Shown here one piece after another: positions 1 through 9,122 of a DNA stretch of 64,000 bases. Positions within the stretch are counted from its first letter, which is position 1. Every line of letters begins with the position of its first letter. This stretch comes from Pleurostoma richardsiae. Its lineage: Eukaryota; Ascomycota; Sordariomycetes; Calosphaeriales; Pleurostomataceae. Both the position numbers and the translations under genes were made by a program. The notes under the pieces are model-generated. The model saw only the letters and a program-made list of their open reading frames with translations. It ran no database searches and had not been told where the DNA came from. The stretch is from assembly GCA_030052745.1 (NCBI GenBank), contig JANBVO010000002.1, forward strand, positions 992,001 through 1,056,000, in the 5' to 3' direction.

Positions 1-270
1 AAATTGCCATATTCTTCGAACTACATGTACCCACAGACTCAGTAGACTGCCTAGCTATATTAAATATTAACGACTTGCTTCAAGAGCTCATTCGCCGCTG
101 CTGGATGGCTGTGCTCCAGTAGAGTGCTTTGTGACGCTCCTTGCATAGGGGGTTGGTGGGGGCCGTGCATATCTTCTCCTGGTGGACGTAAGTGTCCGTC
201 TTCTGCAATCTGCGGATTGTTTACCCTCTTCATCCAATTACTAGACGGCTCTCTTCATCATTCTAGGAAA

Positions 271-1316
271 TCACACCCTCTTCACTAAGAGCAGCACAGC
301 CGACATCCCGGACAGTAGTGGCGCAAGGTCTCTCGCCGCCCCCTCATCTGTCAGCAGCGCTCTGATTTCCACCATGACCTCTTTCACGCAGTCCTTCTCC
401 GTGCCAACCAGGTCGGGGTGAGCCTCTCTCCACCTCGCCACAGGTGATGAGGTGCCCATGAGTGCTTCCATTGCCGCCAGGGGGTCTTCCACCTTGACCT
501 TGATCTCTTCCTTCTTCAGCTCAAACTCGCGGCGTACGAAAGCGCTCTTATCGAAGAGGTCCGAGACGTCGGGTACGTCCCAGGGCATGACAAGCCCATC
601 GTAGCCGGATTCGGCGAGCCTGTTGCCTGGGGTGGTGTAGGGTGCAAGAGTCTCCTTGCGGAAGCGTTCTAGTATGTCGCGCACCTTGGTGGCCGTGGGA
701 GGAAGTGACACTGGGGGGCGTTAGTGTGAACAGACGGCAATCACCTCCAAAGCAGGCCAGACGATGAAAGCATACAGTTCTGATTGCGGTAGTAGGCCCA
801 TATGGCAACGGTCCCTGCAGGCTTCAATAGTCTCGCGGCCGCAGCCCAGAACTTGGGCATGTCGAACCAATGCGCCTGAATGGAATCACTGGTGTGTCAG
901 TCAATCCAAGAAGGGGTTAGCGGGCGAGAACTAACGCAGACGGCAGCGGAAATCATGTCCACTGAGCCGTGCTCGACCTCTGGAAGGTGATCGAGTTCTT
1001 CTGCGCTACACAGTGTGAACTTGATCGGAGCCCCTGTCGCCGTGGTGCCACCGAGCTCGGTGGCCGTCTTGATCATTGCCTCGCCGGGATCGGCGCCGTA
1101 GACGACATTGAAGAAGGGCGCCAAGTCTCGCGTGGCGTTACCGGGACCGCAGCCGACATCTACGAGGACGCCCGTGTCCCCGCCCGTCGCACGGTGGTGT
1201 TCCAAGATGGCGTTAATAAGGGCCACCGGGTACGCCATGCTGCGGACTTTGGCATATGCCGCGGCTTGCTCGCCGGAGTAATTGCGGAAAGTGTCATCCT
1301 TCGGGACGGTGGCCAT
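271..1316 (-). CDS. SAM-dependent methyltransferase, trans-aconitate methyltransferase type
   Basis: Three exons (936-1316, 776-875, 271-710; introns of 60 and 65 nt) give about 306 aa. A class I methyltransferase SAM-binding loop, DVGCGPGNATRDL, lies near residue 52, and an acidic residue follows the next strand (YGADPG). Family knowledge: fungal proteins of this size with this layout methylate small carboxylic acids such as trans-aconitate, but many relatives have unknown substrates. The first intron splits the fold after an alanine-valine-cysteine stretch and the second follows an RNQN segment. No signal peptide is visible, so a cytosolic location is inferred. Exon joins keep the frame and total 921 nt. 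The substrate is not shown by the sequence. Function class confident, exact activity not. Confidence 0.85.
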
Positions 1317-1666
1317 TATTGATCTGTCTGGTCTACAAGATTGCTAAGTCGTCTTCATGGATAAGTTACAAAGTGATTAGGAGAAGTCAACATTTAGCGG
1401 AGCAAGACGCGGTTTTGTTGAGCCTCGACAGGGGTTCGGACTTTGAAATTGCGGCCCGGCGCCGGTCGGCAATGGATGAGATGACACAGCCTCAGCAGGA
1501 TTGGACTAGTATATACAGCGAGAGATTGCAGTAAGACTGATGGAGGTCTAGGCAGCGAGCCTAGTTTAGGCTGCAGTTTTCCAGTGCCGGGCCTACCGGA
1601 TTATTCACCGAGGACTATAAGGTCTTTACGTCTTCAATTGTCCCCTGACTACCAGCCGACGCTCGC
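1317..1666. other. Intergenic, no gene seen
   Basis: About 350 bases between the methyltransferase start and the HET-protein stop. No long reading frame with family resemblance was seen. It should hold the methyltransferase promoter and the HET-gene 3' end. Confidence 0.5.
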
Positions 1667-4309
1667 TCAATCAAGCTCGACTGTCACGAAATCGCTACCC
1701 TTGCGCTCTAAAGCCTCCCCATGCATGAGGCCGTGTACGTAGGCGTCTCCAACCGCTAGATACCGGCCATTCCCCTGAGGCCGTAGAAGGAAAGGTACCT
1801 TCAAGCCCGCAAGAACCCAAACCTCATCGCCAACCTCTATCGACCTCGGTCCATTCCCAAGATAGTTGTCTCGGGTACGAAATATTCTCCGGCCCGGAGA
1901 GACTTTGCTATGTAATCTGTCAAGCTTGTGGGCGAGCCACTCGGGCGTTGCTTGCATTTCCGGTCTGGTTGTGATGGTCAGGGTAGGGGTCACTGTCAGG
2001 GTCTCACCCACACCGCTAGTAGCTCTCTGGCTTGTTTCCTCTTGCCGCTGCAATGAGTTGCTGTCGTCTAATGACACTCCTGTACTTTCTGACAGCTGCT
2101 TCAGCATGAGATCAATCTGCGAAAGTGGCTGCTCGTCGAGGTCGAACTTTGGGAACTGTGCGGCCTTGATGATTTGGCTGGGTCTGTCGCCCTCTTCAAC
2201 GCCTGTAAGGCTTGCTTGATGACCAGACGTTTCGGGCTGCTTGCCTTCAATGCCAGCAAGGCCGTCTACCACCACGTCTTGTTGCTCCAGTGGTGTCGGC
2301 CGAGGGTCTCGGTCCTCACTTTGACTGTCGTTCCTCTCAGTCGCATTCCCGTCGCCACCCCCAACTTCCGGTGCGACTATCTTTTCGTACTCGCGAGGGA
2401 AAAGCTTGCGCCCATGGTTGACAAAACGGTACCACTCGGCTTCCTTCTTAGGATCGGAGAGTCCTTCACTGCAGTAGTATTCTCGGTATGCTGTCTTGCC
2501 GGCCTTGAGCCACAACTGGTGGAACGCTTCGTTATAGTTCGCAGGTGCAGGGTAGACGTCCTCATCGTAGTTCGCAATCAGTACTCTCCAGAGGACATTT
2601 CCCGGTGTCAGGCTATCCGATGTCCAGGGGTAGACCGACGGCAGACCGGCCGCTATTTCTGCGCACCTTAGCAGTCCAATGATGTGCTCGGAGGAGTCAG
2701 CCTGCACGGCGTCTTCGACGACATCGACTCTGATTCCTTGGACTAGAAGCACGGTCCCGTAGGCGACAGTGCCATCTGGCGGCGCCCACGAAGTATCCCT
2801 TGCGCTCAGCCATCCGACGTCTCTGAAGGCGTCTAGTGACCACATGGGCGCTGCCCACGGCACAGTGGTCCAGTCAGGAACCCATGATGGCAGCTTGAGC
2901 CTATTTGGATTACTCATTTCTTCAGTCGGAGCGAGGGACGTCCGGAGGAGAAGCTCAAGATCCTTGCCCGATAGAAGCACATACCACGCTGCCTCTAGGT
3001 AGACCTCCTCGGTCGACAGGTGGTAATTCGGAGCGATAGGGCGTCTCAGACGTGAGGTATGTTCGCTGTCGTGGGTGTCGCGTTTCGCAATGTCGAGCAG
3101 CGCGTATATCTTGTCCCTTGCATCCGTCGCCTCCGTCCTGCGGGTATTGTCGAACATGTGCAAGATCGGGATGGAGGGTGATATGTCCTTAGACTTCGAT
3201 CCGAGCTTGAAGCCGTACCTGCTCATGTCGCCGAGTCTCGACCCGTCCCCAACGCGTGTTGCTTCCAGACGAATGACGTTGAAGAACGACTTGCCGACAT
3301 TCTTTAGACTTTGAGTGACAAAAAGATTCCGGTCTGAGTCAGGTCGTTCAAAGGTCCGTATGATGGGACTGAGATCGTCGTCGAAGAGCGGCTCCTCCAT
3401 TCCTGGCCCTCGGACCTCACCCCACGCGAGAGCGTCCATGGGGTCTCCGAGGCCGCTCTCGTACAAGACAGCAGCGCTGCCGGTGAGCGCTAACCACGGA
3501 AACGTGATCGAACCGACCTGTATCTGTGCCTTGGGCGCGAAGGCGAGCTCCTGCATAACCCAGACCCTGCGGAACCAACTGCGATGAAAGAAGGCGAAGA
3601 CAGACCACCAAATACTGGAAGTGATCGGTGGGAGCCCCATGGAGCTGCAAGCCTCGTCATTTGTCATGAGCGCCGCAGCGCGGGCTTTGAGCTGGCTCGT
3701 CTCTCGTAATTTGAAGAGAAGCTTCACCGCCGGCCTAGCGAACATGTCCTCCGGCCCTAGCCAGACGATGACTTTCTGGGTCTGGCTGTAGATTCGGCCC
3801 ATCATGTTTACCTGCGCGGCCTTCTCGTCCATATCGGCTTGATTGATCGAGATCGCATCAACCCATAGCTCACTCGGGGGCAGCAACCCGGCTTCTCTTG
3901 CCTCCTTGGCCTGCTCACCGCCAGCGGCTGTCATATGCAGCATTCGCCTCCAGGTGTACAGAAAGTACCAAAGGTTTCTTCCGACTTCCAAGATCTGGTT
4001 GTCACAGATGACGAGAAGGTCCTCAGCATTCTCTGCTTCCTCTCGTTCTTCCTGCGTGTGGAACACAGAAAGTGGGTTACCCCAGCTGTAGGACAGGCCG
4101 TCATACTCCGGCTTGTCGTCCAGGTCAACGATCCGCGTAGACAGAATGAGGACATCCGAGTCTTCTTCCAGAGATTCCAGATGCACCAAGCGGATGGAGC
4201 TTGCTGTTGGAAGCGGCTTGTACTGATATGAGTATTCTTGGAAATCGAATGCCTCTTCCGGCTCTTCTGTCGGTACTGGTACTGTGGGGGGCTCGCTCGT
4301 TGAGTCCAT
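1667..4309 (-). CDS. Heterokaryon incompatibility (HET) domain protein
   Basis: Single uninterrupted frame of 880 aa. The N-terminal half carries the HET-domain hallmarks: YDGLSYSWG (about residues 69-77), LWVDAISINQ (148-157) followed by EKAAQV and IYSQTQKVIVWLG (173-185). The C-terminal end has the usual GDEVWVLAG / PFLLRP block followed by a VGDAYVHGLMHGE stretch, common at the end of these proteins. The middle (about residues 650-800) is polar and low in complexity. Family knowledge: HET domains trigger cell death or growth arrest when incompatible hyphae fuse, and fungi carry many diverse copies whose individual roles are mostly unknown. Start chosen at the first ATG, well upstream of the domain. 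Probably cytosolic. No sign of breakage. Confidence 0.92.
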   Translation of the reverse strand: MDSTSEPPTVPVPTEEPEEAFDFQEYSYQYKPLPTASSIRLVHLESLEEDSDVLILSTRIVDLDDKPEYDGLSYSWGNPLSVFHTQEEREEAENAEDLLVICDNQILEVGRNLWYFLYTWRRMLHMTAAGGEQAKEAREAGLLPPSELWVDAISINQADMDEKAAQVNMMGRIYSQTQKVIVWLGPEDMFARPAVKLLFKLRETSQLKARAAALMTNDEACSSMGLPPITSSIWWSVFAFFHRSWFRRVWVMQELAFAPKAQIQVGSITFPWLALTGSAAVLYESGLGDPMDALAWGEVRGPGMEEPLFDDDLSPIIRTFERPDSDRNLFVTQSLKNVGKSFFNVIRLEATRVGDGSRLGDMSRYGFKLGSKSKDISPSIPILHMFDNTRRTEATDARDKIYALLDIAKRDTHDSEHTSRLRRPIAPNYHLSTEEVYLEAAWYVLLSGKDLELLLRTSLAPTEEMSNPNRLKLPSWVPDWTTVPWAAPMWSLDAFRDVGWLSARDTSWAPPDGTVAYGTVLLVQGIRVDVVEDAVQADSSEHIIGLLRCAEIAAGLPSVYPWTSDSLTPGNVLWRVLIANYDEDVYPAPANYNEAFHQLWLKAGKTAYREYYCSEGLSDPKKEAEWYRFVNHGRKLFPREYEKIVAPEVGGGDGNATERNDSQSEDRDPRPTPLEQQDVVVDGLAGIEGKQPETSGHQASLTGVEEGDRPSQIIKAAQFPKFDLDEQPLSQIDLMLKQLSESTGVSLDDSNSLQRQEETSQRATSGVGETLTVTPTLTITTRPEMQATPEWLAHKLDRLHSKVSPGRRIFRTRDNYLGNGPRSIEVGDEVWVLAGLKVPFLLRPQGNGRYLAVGDAYVHGLMHGEALERKGSDFVTVELD

Positions 4310-4783
4310 GTTGCACTTTCTGCACGGTCTCGAGGTAGGCTGACTTGGGGTTCCTCAACTTGGGAGCGCTCACGGGTTCAGTCTTTGTGAAGGAAGGTTG
4401 TAGATTTAAACCTGACCTCGGCTGCTGATATATGTCGAGTCGGGCGACGATGCTAGCCCCCAACATGTGAGGCGCAGTGCTGACAGTGGTCAATGCGGCC
4501 AAGCCTCCGCGGGGAGGCCGCCTTGTAGAGGCCCTGACCAAGCATAGCGCACGCAGGGTGTAACTAATACGTTTTGTCTGCATGTGCTGAGCCGAGACTT
4601 TGAAGAGCCAATCAAGCTCGAGGTATTGATCCTGACAAGATTGGATAGACCTTTGGCCGAGCCACAGAAACCGGTCAGCAACTTGCAGTGATGCCAGAAA
4701 CGGTTGTTTGTCTTGAGTGTAGCGAAGGGAAGTTAATCCACTCCTCTTGAGAATGTTGATAATGTGTCGATTGAACCGGTGCC
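4310..4783. other. Intergenic between two convergently oriented same-strand genes, no gene seen
   Basis: Holds the presumed HET-gene promoter and the 3' end of the regulator. A 228-codon minus-strand frame (4125-4811) crosses it but shows no family resemblance and overlaps both neighbours, so it was not called. Confidence 0.5.
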
Positions 4784-6019
4784 TCACGCCTGGCGCGTTC
4801 GGCGGACCCATGTCTCAACCTTGTCGGCGCTTGACAGAAGCGGAAGCAGCTTCAGCGCGAACTCGTCGACATCGCATGCTCGTTCTTTGACAAACAGCTC
4901 ATCGACCTTAAGCGAGGGCACGAACAGAGGATCTACCTCTTGAGCCTGCTCCAGCCAGCTGCTAGCGGACGACGCATCCCACAGGCCCTTTCGGGTGGTA
5001 AACATGACGCCACCGTTGCACTCTGCCCAGCCCTGTTGCCGCGTCACGTAGACGTTCAGCATCAGCGTCACGACGATCCAGGTCCGCCGGACGCTCTCGG
5101 CAACAACCCAGGCCCGCCACAGTCCAGTGCCTTCGTCGTCCGATTCGGCGTCGGCCAGGAGGAGCGCCTGCTCGTGATGTTGTAACGACAAGCCCTCCGC
5201 CGCAGTCGCGTGATACATATCCTTTGCCCACTGGAGAATAGTGTCATTCACTGCCTCGGCGAGAGCCCGCTGGCGGACACAGCCGTCGAAGAGCCTTATG
5301 ACCTGATAGACAAGTAGTGCTTGCACCCGGGCTAGATGCGCCGCCACGTCGAGAGTCTGGACTGCAAGCGGAGACTGGTACTGGCCCAGGAGAGCCGCCG
5401 CACGTGTCTCTACGATATCGAGCACCATGTCTTCAGTAGCCGGCGTGCGGGATATGTAGGTGGTTACGGTCGTGAAGGCGTCTGCGAGGCACGGTGGTAA
5501 GCTGCCACCGCAGAACGCGCGACTGTGGATGAAGCCGTTGGATCCGGTAGTGGTCCATTGTCGCAACTCAGCCTGGATAGTCGCAATGAAGTCCTTGAAG
5601 ACCGATGGCGGGAAGGGCGGCGCAGGGCGGTAGTTGCGTTCTATATTCCATGTCCCGGGGCCGAGGAACCAGCCGCTCCGGCTCCAGTCGAGTGAGTCTC
5701 CTATTGTGTCACTGCAGGGCGTCTGCAGAGAGATTTCCGGTATGTTGAGACTGATCGGATCATCCCACGCAGCTAGATCAAGGCAAGACCAAGAAGACAG
5801 ATCTGCGCTGGGCTGGACACTGGCTGGTACGGGGGACCATGTTGTCTCCGTGGGAGTTGCGCCTGGAGCTCCACCCTCTCGCCTACGCCATTTCACTGGC
5901 AAATAGGAGCAGTCGATATCCCTTTCGATACACCGCTCGCATTCAGGCAGCTCCTTGCCGCATTTGCGTTTGGACTTGGTGCACGGTATGCAAGCCTTCA
6001 ATTTCCTCGATCCGGCCAT
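4784..6019 (-). CDS. Zn2Cys6 (fungal zinc cluster) transcription factor
   Basis: About 411 aa from the ATG at 6019. That start is preferred because it places the zinc cluster right at the N-terminus; an in-frame ATG at 6121 would add 34 residues of atypical sequence. The cluster runs from ACIPC to DIDC with spacing C-X2-C-X6-C-X6-C-X2-C-X6-C and a basic KSKRK stretch, the classic DNA-binding binuclear cluster. The rest is a mostly helical middle region without a clear fungal transcription factor domain signature. Length is short but within the family range of AflR-like or C6 regulators. It is divergent from the dehydrogenase at 6530, with about 510 bp between starts, so shared or direct regulation of that gene is plausible but inferred. 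Confidence 0.85.
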   Translation of the reverse strand: MAGSRKLKACIPCTKSKRKCGKELPECERCIERDIDCSYLPVKWRRREGGAPGATPTETTWSPVPASVQPSADLSSWSCLDLAAWDDPISLNIPEISLQTPCSDTIGDSLDWSRSGWFLGPGTWNIERNYRPAPPFPPSVFKDFIATIQAELRQWTTTGSNGFIHSRAFCGGSLPPCLADAFTTVTTYISRTPATEDMVLDIVETRAAALLGQYQSPLAVQTLDVAAHLARVQALLVYQVIRLFDGCVRQRALAEAVNDTILQWAKDMYHATAAEGLSLQHHEQALLLADAESDDEGTGLWRAWVVAESVRRTWIVVTLMLNVYVTRQQGWAECNGGVMFTTRKGLWDASSASSWLEQAQEVDPLFVPSLKVDELFVKERACDVDEFALKLLPLLSSADKVETWVRRTRQA

Positions 6020-6529
6020 CGTGCGGAAGAGCTGTGGGAAAAGTTGAAAGTGATGGTGAAGTGATCTGAGTCGTGGCCGAAGACGGTCTTTTGTGGAGAA
6101 GGTCCATTTGTCAGCGCCCATAAAAACCGACTTCTAGCCCGCTATTTACTCTGTCAGGCCCCTGGGCATGGAGCCCACTGACTCGTTTTAGCGGGCATCT
6201 GCGGATTCTCGACGGAAACATGGCGGAAGTGCTGCGGAAACCTGTAGCAAACGTTAGACTTCATGATCGCGAAGACCCTCCCGGTCAATCCATTGGCTCT
6301 CAGAGCCAGGCGCATACAAGCTGGGTCCATTTTCAATAACTGAACCATGAGGCTTGCGGACGAATTGCGGAATTGGGAGTCAAAGACACCTGGCCGGCGT
6401 CTTGTGCGAGCATTATAAAATGTGAATATTCCAACCCACCATCAAGCCTTTTCCTCGACAGTGTCCGTCCTCATCCTTGTTTCATTTTACAGTCATTGAA
6501 AAGAAAATATCTCAAGACTGACGTTTGCC
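6020..6529. promoter_or_regulatory. Divergent promoter region between Zn2Cys6 regulator and dehydrogenase
   Basis: 510 bases between two outward-facing genes. A TATA-like CATTATAAAATG lies about 120 bases upstream of the dehydrogenase start. No gene is seen. Role as a shared promoter is inferred from layout only. Confidence 0.5.
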
Positions 6530-7571
6530 ATGGCGGAAGTAGGTCCTATGTTAGCCGGAAGGCTCACCAAAGTCATCCACAAGACTCCGTATCCCGCAGT
6601 ATCTCCTACCCGTCCTGAGGTCTCCCAGGCCGGCAAGACTGTTCTTGTTACTGGTGGATCAGGCGTCATCGGCAGCCATATTGCCAGTGCCTTTGCTGAA
6701 GCTGGTGCTTCCACTTTCATTCTTGTTGGCCGACGAGAAGCAGTTGTTGCCTCCGCCGCCGCCGCCCTCGTCGATAAATTCTCTGATAAAAAGGTCAGAG
6801 CCTTCGGCCTTAGCTGCGACGTCACGAGACCCGACGATGTCAACCTGCTCTGGAAAAAGCTAGCGCAAGACGGCGTTCTCGTTGACGTGCTGGTGCTTAC
6901 CGCCGGGAAATGGACGGGAGGTCCTCTATTGGACATCGGAACCGACGCCGTCTGGGAGGATATGACGGTGAACTCCTATGGAAACATGAACTTCACTGAG
7001 AAGTTCTACAAGCAGCCTGGACGTGATCCTAAGACGCAATTGGTAACATCTCACTCTGTTTCTTGAGTACGGGACGCTTATTTGCTAAGCCCTTATCTGA
7101 ATCACAGACTCTCCTCAATGTTGCCACGTCAGAGATCTATGACTTCGGACCATACAACAAGTGGCCCCTGTACAGCCTTAGCAAGAATTCAGGAGCCCTG
7201 TTGCTCCAGCTCATTGCTCGAGATGTCCTCCCCGAAGACATGCAGGTCGTCAGCTTCCATCCGGGATTGATCTTCAGCGACTTCGTCCGTGATATAGGGC
7301 TCAAGGAAAACGAACAGGACTGGGACAGCCGTAAGTCAAACTATTCATCACATCACGACAATCAGGAGAAATGGTTCGCTGAATATGAATGTTCGATATA
7401 GCGGTTCTAGCTGGAAACTTTGCTGTCTGGGCTGCCAGCCCTGAGGCCAAGTTCCTGCACGGTCGATTCGCATGGGCCGGCTGGGACCTTGACGAGCTGC
7501 GGTCTGGATCGATCAGGGAGCGCATTTATAAGGACCCGAAGTTCTTGACGATTGGGGTACATGGCCTGTAG
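6530..7571 (+). CDS. Short-chain dehydrogenase/reductase (SDR)
   Basis: Three exons (6530-7042, 7108-7330, 7402-7571; introns of 65 and 71 nt) give 301 aa. The Rossmann fold motif TGGSGVIG (about residues 42-49) binds NAD(P), followed by a GRRE stretch typical of cofactor selection. A CDVT segment marks the adenine pocket, and the catalytic YSLSK (Tyr-X3-Lys) is in exon 2, followed by the SFHPG motif. The usual NNAG motif appears as LTAGK. Start ATG lies in a good context (GCCATGG). No signal peptide or membrane segment. It sits head to head with a Zn2Cys6 regulator. Substrate is unknown: SDRs reduce or oxidise many alcohols and ketones. Class assignment is firm. Confidence 0.9.
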
Positions 7572-7849
7572 CTACTTCGTGATAGGAGCATCCCCCCAAG
7601 AGACTGTTGTCCCGACGTTGGCTATGTCATTTGCAGCGATAGATGACGGACGCGGGGCGCAGGCTTGATAGATATAAGTCACCTGGCTATATCAGGGTAG
7701 AACCGCCTATAGATTGCGTGCCATCAATATGCCTTGCGACTAGCTCTAGAATACGAGAAAGGGATGTGTTCCCAGACATGCCGACCTTCAGCAGGAATTA
7801 GGAGACCGCAATCCCTCTAACCTCGCACCCAGGCGCAGGATACTGCTCA

Positions 7850-8640
7850 GCATATACCCCTTAAACAGACTTACCAGCCACTTTATCGCTCTAGGCTGGC
7901 CGCTCGTATACTCATCCAAACCCCCACCCACGGGATTCCGTTCATACAGTTCATCTACGTCTCCGCGACAGGGCGTACTTCGTCAGCGATAGTCTTGTAT
8001 ACATACACCGGCATTTTAGGCACGCCGATTCTTTCCATCACCTCAACAGTGTCTATCAAATCCTTGGTCATTGGAACCGCGATGTCCTTCCACCCCCCTT
8101 CGAGATACATCGCAATGTCCTTCCCACTGAAGACTTACAGGGCAATAGGGAGGTCATCCTCTCTGTGCCAAGGAGCTCCTCAGCCCTCTCCGGCTTCAGC
8201 TGAGCAAGGGGACAGCCAGTCACCTCGGTTGTGTTGGCTGTCAAACCGAGGAGACCGGAGGGGAGTAGTGTCTCGCAAAGGGTGTCTCAGACACCGCACT
8301 TAGACGGTCTCGATGACGGGTTTCAGACCTCCGATCGCCATGCCTGCGATCTTCAGATCGCTCGTGTACTCACTGGTCAATTCAACGGCCCATGTGCTTC
8401 CGAAAGAACCACCGGAGTCCCTTATATTGCGCAGGCCGCTATAGGAGACTACCCGCCAGAGCTGTCGGCAGCTGCAAAGGCTGGCACGGCACAGTCCGGA
8501 GCGCCAGTAAGACGTAAAGGCAGGTGCCCTGAAACGGCCCGGGATCCGCCATAATAGCGGCAGATCGGCGGCACTAGAAGATCAACGTAGGGATTCCATG
8601 GACAGTACCTCTAAGCTCCAATGAGCAAATCATAGACGCT
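7850..8640 (-). pseudogene. Decayed secretory lipase (LIP family) gene
   Basis: Fragments in all three minus-strand frames read, in order, like a fungal secretory lipase (LIP, PF03583 type). Near 8500-8560: ADPGPFQGT and VLLALRTV, resembling the EGP/AVLDALRAV region. Near 8310-8430: DSGGSFGSTWAVELTSEY then LKIAGMAIGG, matching the nucleophile-serine block (normally G-Y-S-G-G). Near 8160-8290: LLPSGLLGLTAN. Near 8000-8120: KDIAMYLEGG, then PVYVYKTIADEVRPVAET, the region of the catalytic Asp. Near 7960-7990: VDELYERN. At least four frame changes and several stops separate these pieces, and no signal peptide exon was found. Order and content make the assignment fairly secure. It is not expressed as a full enzyme in this sequence. 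Confidence 0.72.
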
Positions 8641-9122
8641 GCTGGAGGCCCCAGAAAGTTGCCCGAATGTTCGCGCTATCCGACGACGCTATTTCAGAGA
8701 CAACGGACTAAGGCCGACGGACTAGCCGAGCGTGTCCGGCAAGCGCATTTTGCAGCCTCAAGCGGATCAACGTCGAAAGGACAGTCAGAGAAGCACAAAG
8801 CATTCTTCTCGACATTTGCTACGGCTTGCCTCTGAGCATATCGTGCACCTCTCGCCAACTTCTGCCACGTGACCTGCAGGCATGGGTCATCTTCTGCGCG
8901 AGACTCCGCCTCAGCTGCAGGCTGTTGGGGCCCGAGTGTTTCAGCAACATGGGGTGGTCAAGGCCTGGTTAAGCGCTCATAGCCATGGGTCAATTCGGCT
9001 CCTATTTGCGACTTCTCCTCACCTTCTATTTGCTTCATCGATTCCTCATGATAAGGCTCCGGTTGCGCTTCTAGCTTTGAATATTGCCCATCCTAAGTCC
9101 CCGTCACGCTTTATCCCGGCCC
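8641..9122. other. Intergenic, promoter side of the GHKL gene
   Basis: No gene seen. It may contain unrecognisable 5' parts of the lipase relic on the minus strand and the promoter of the gene starting at 9123. Confidence 0.4.

Noticed and set aside
4125-4811. 228-codon minus-strand frame between the HET gene and the Zn2Cys6 gene
   Set aside because: It overlaps the HET start in another frame, has no family resemblance and a biased composition.
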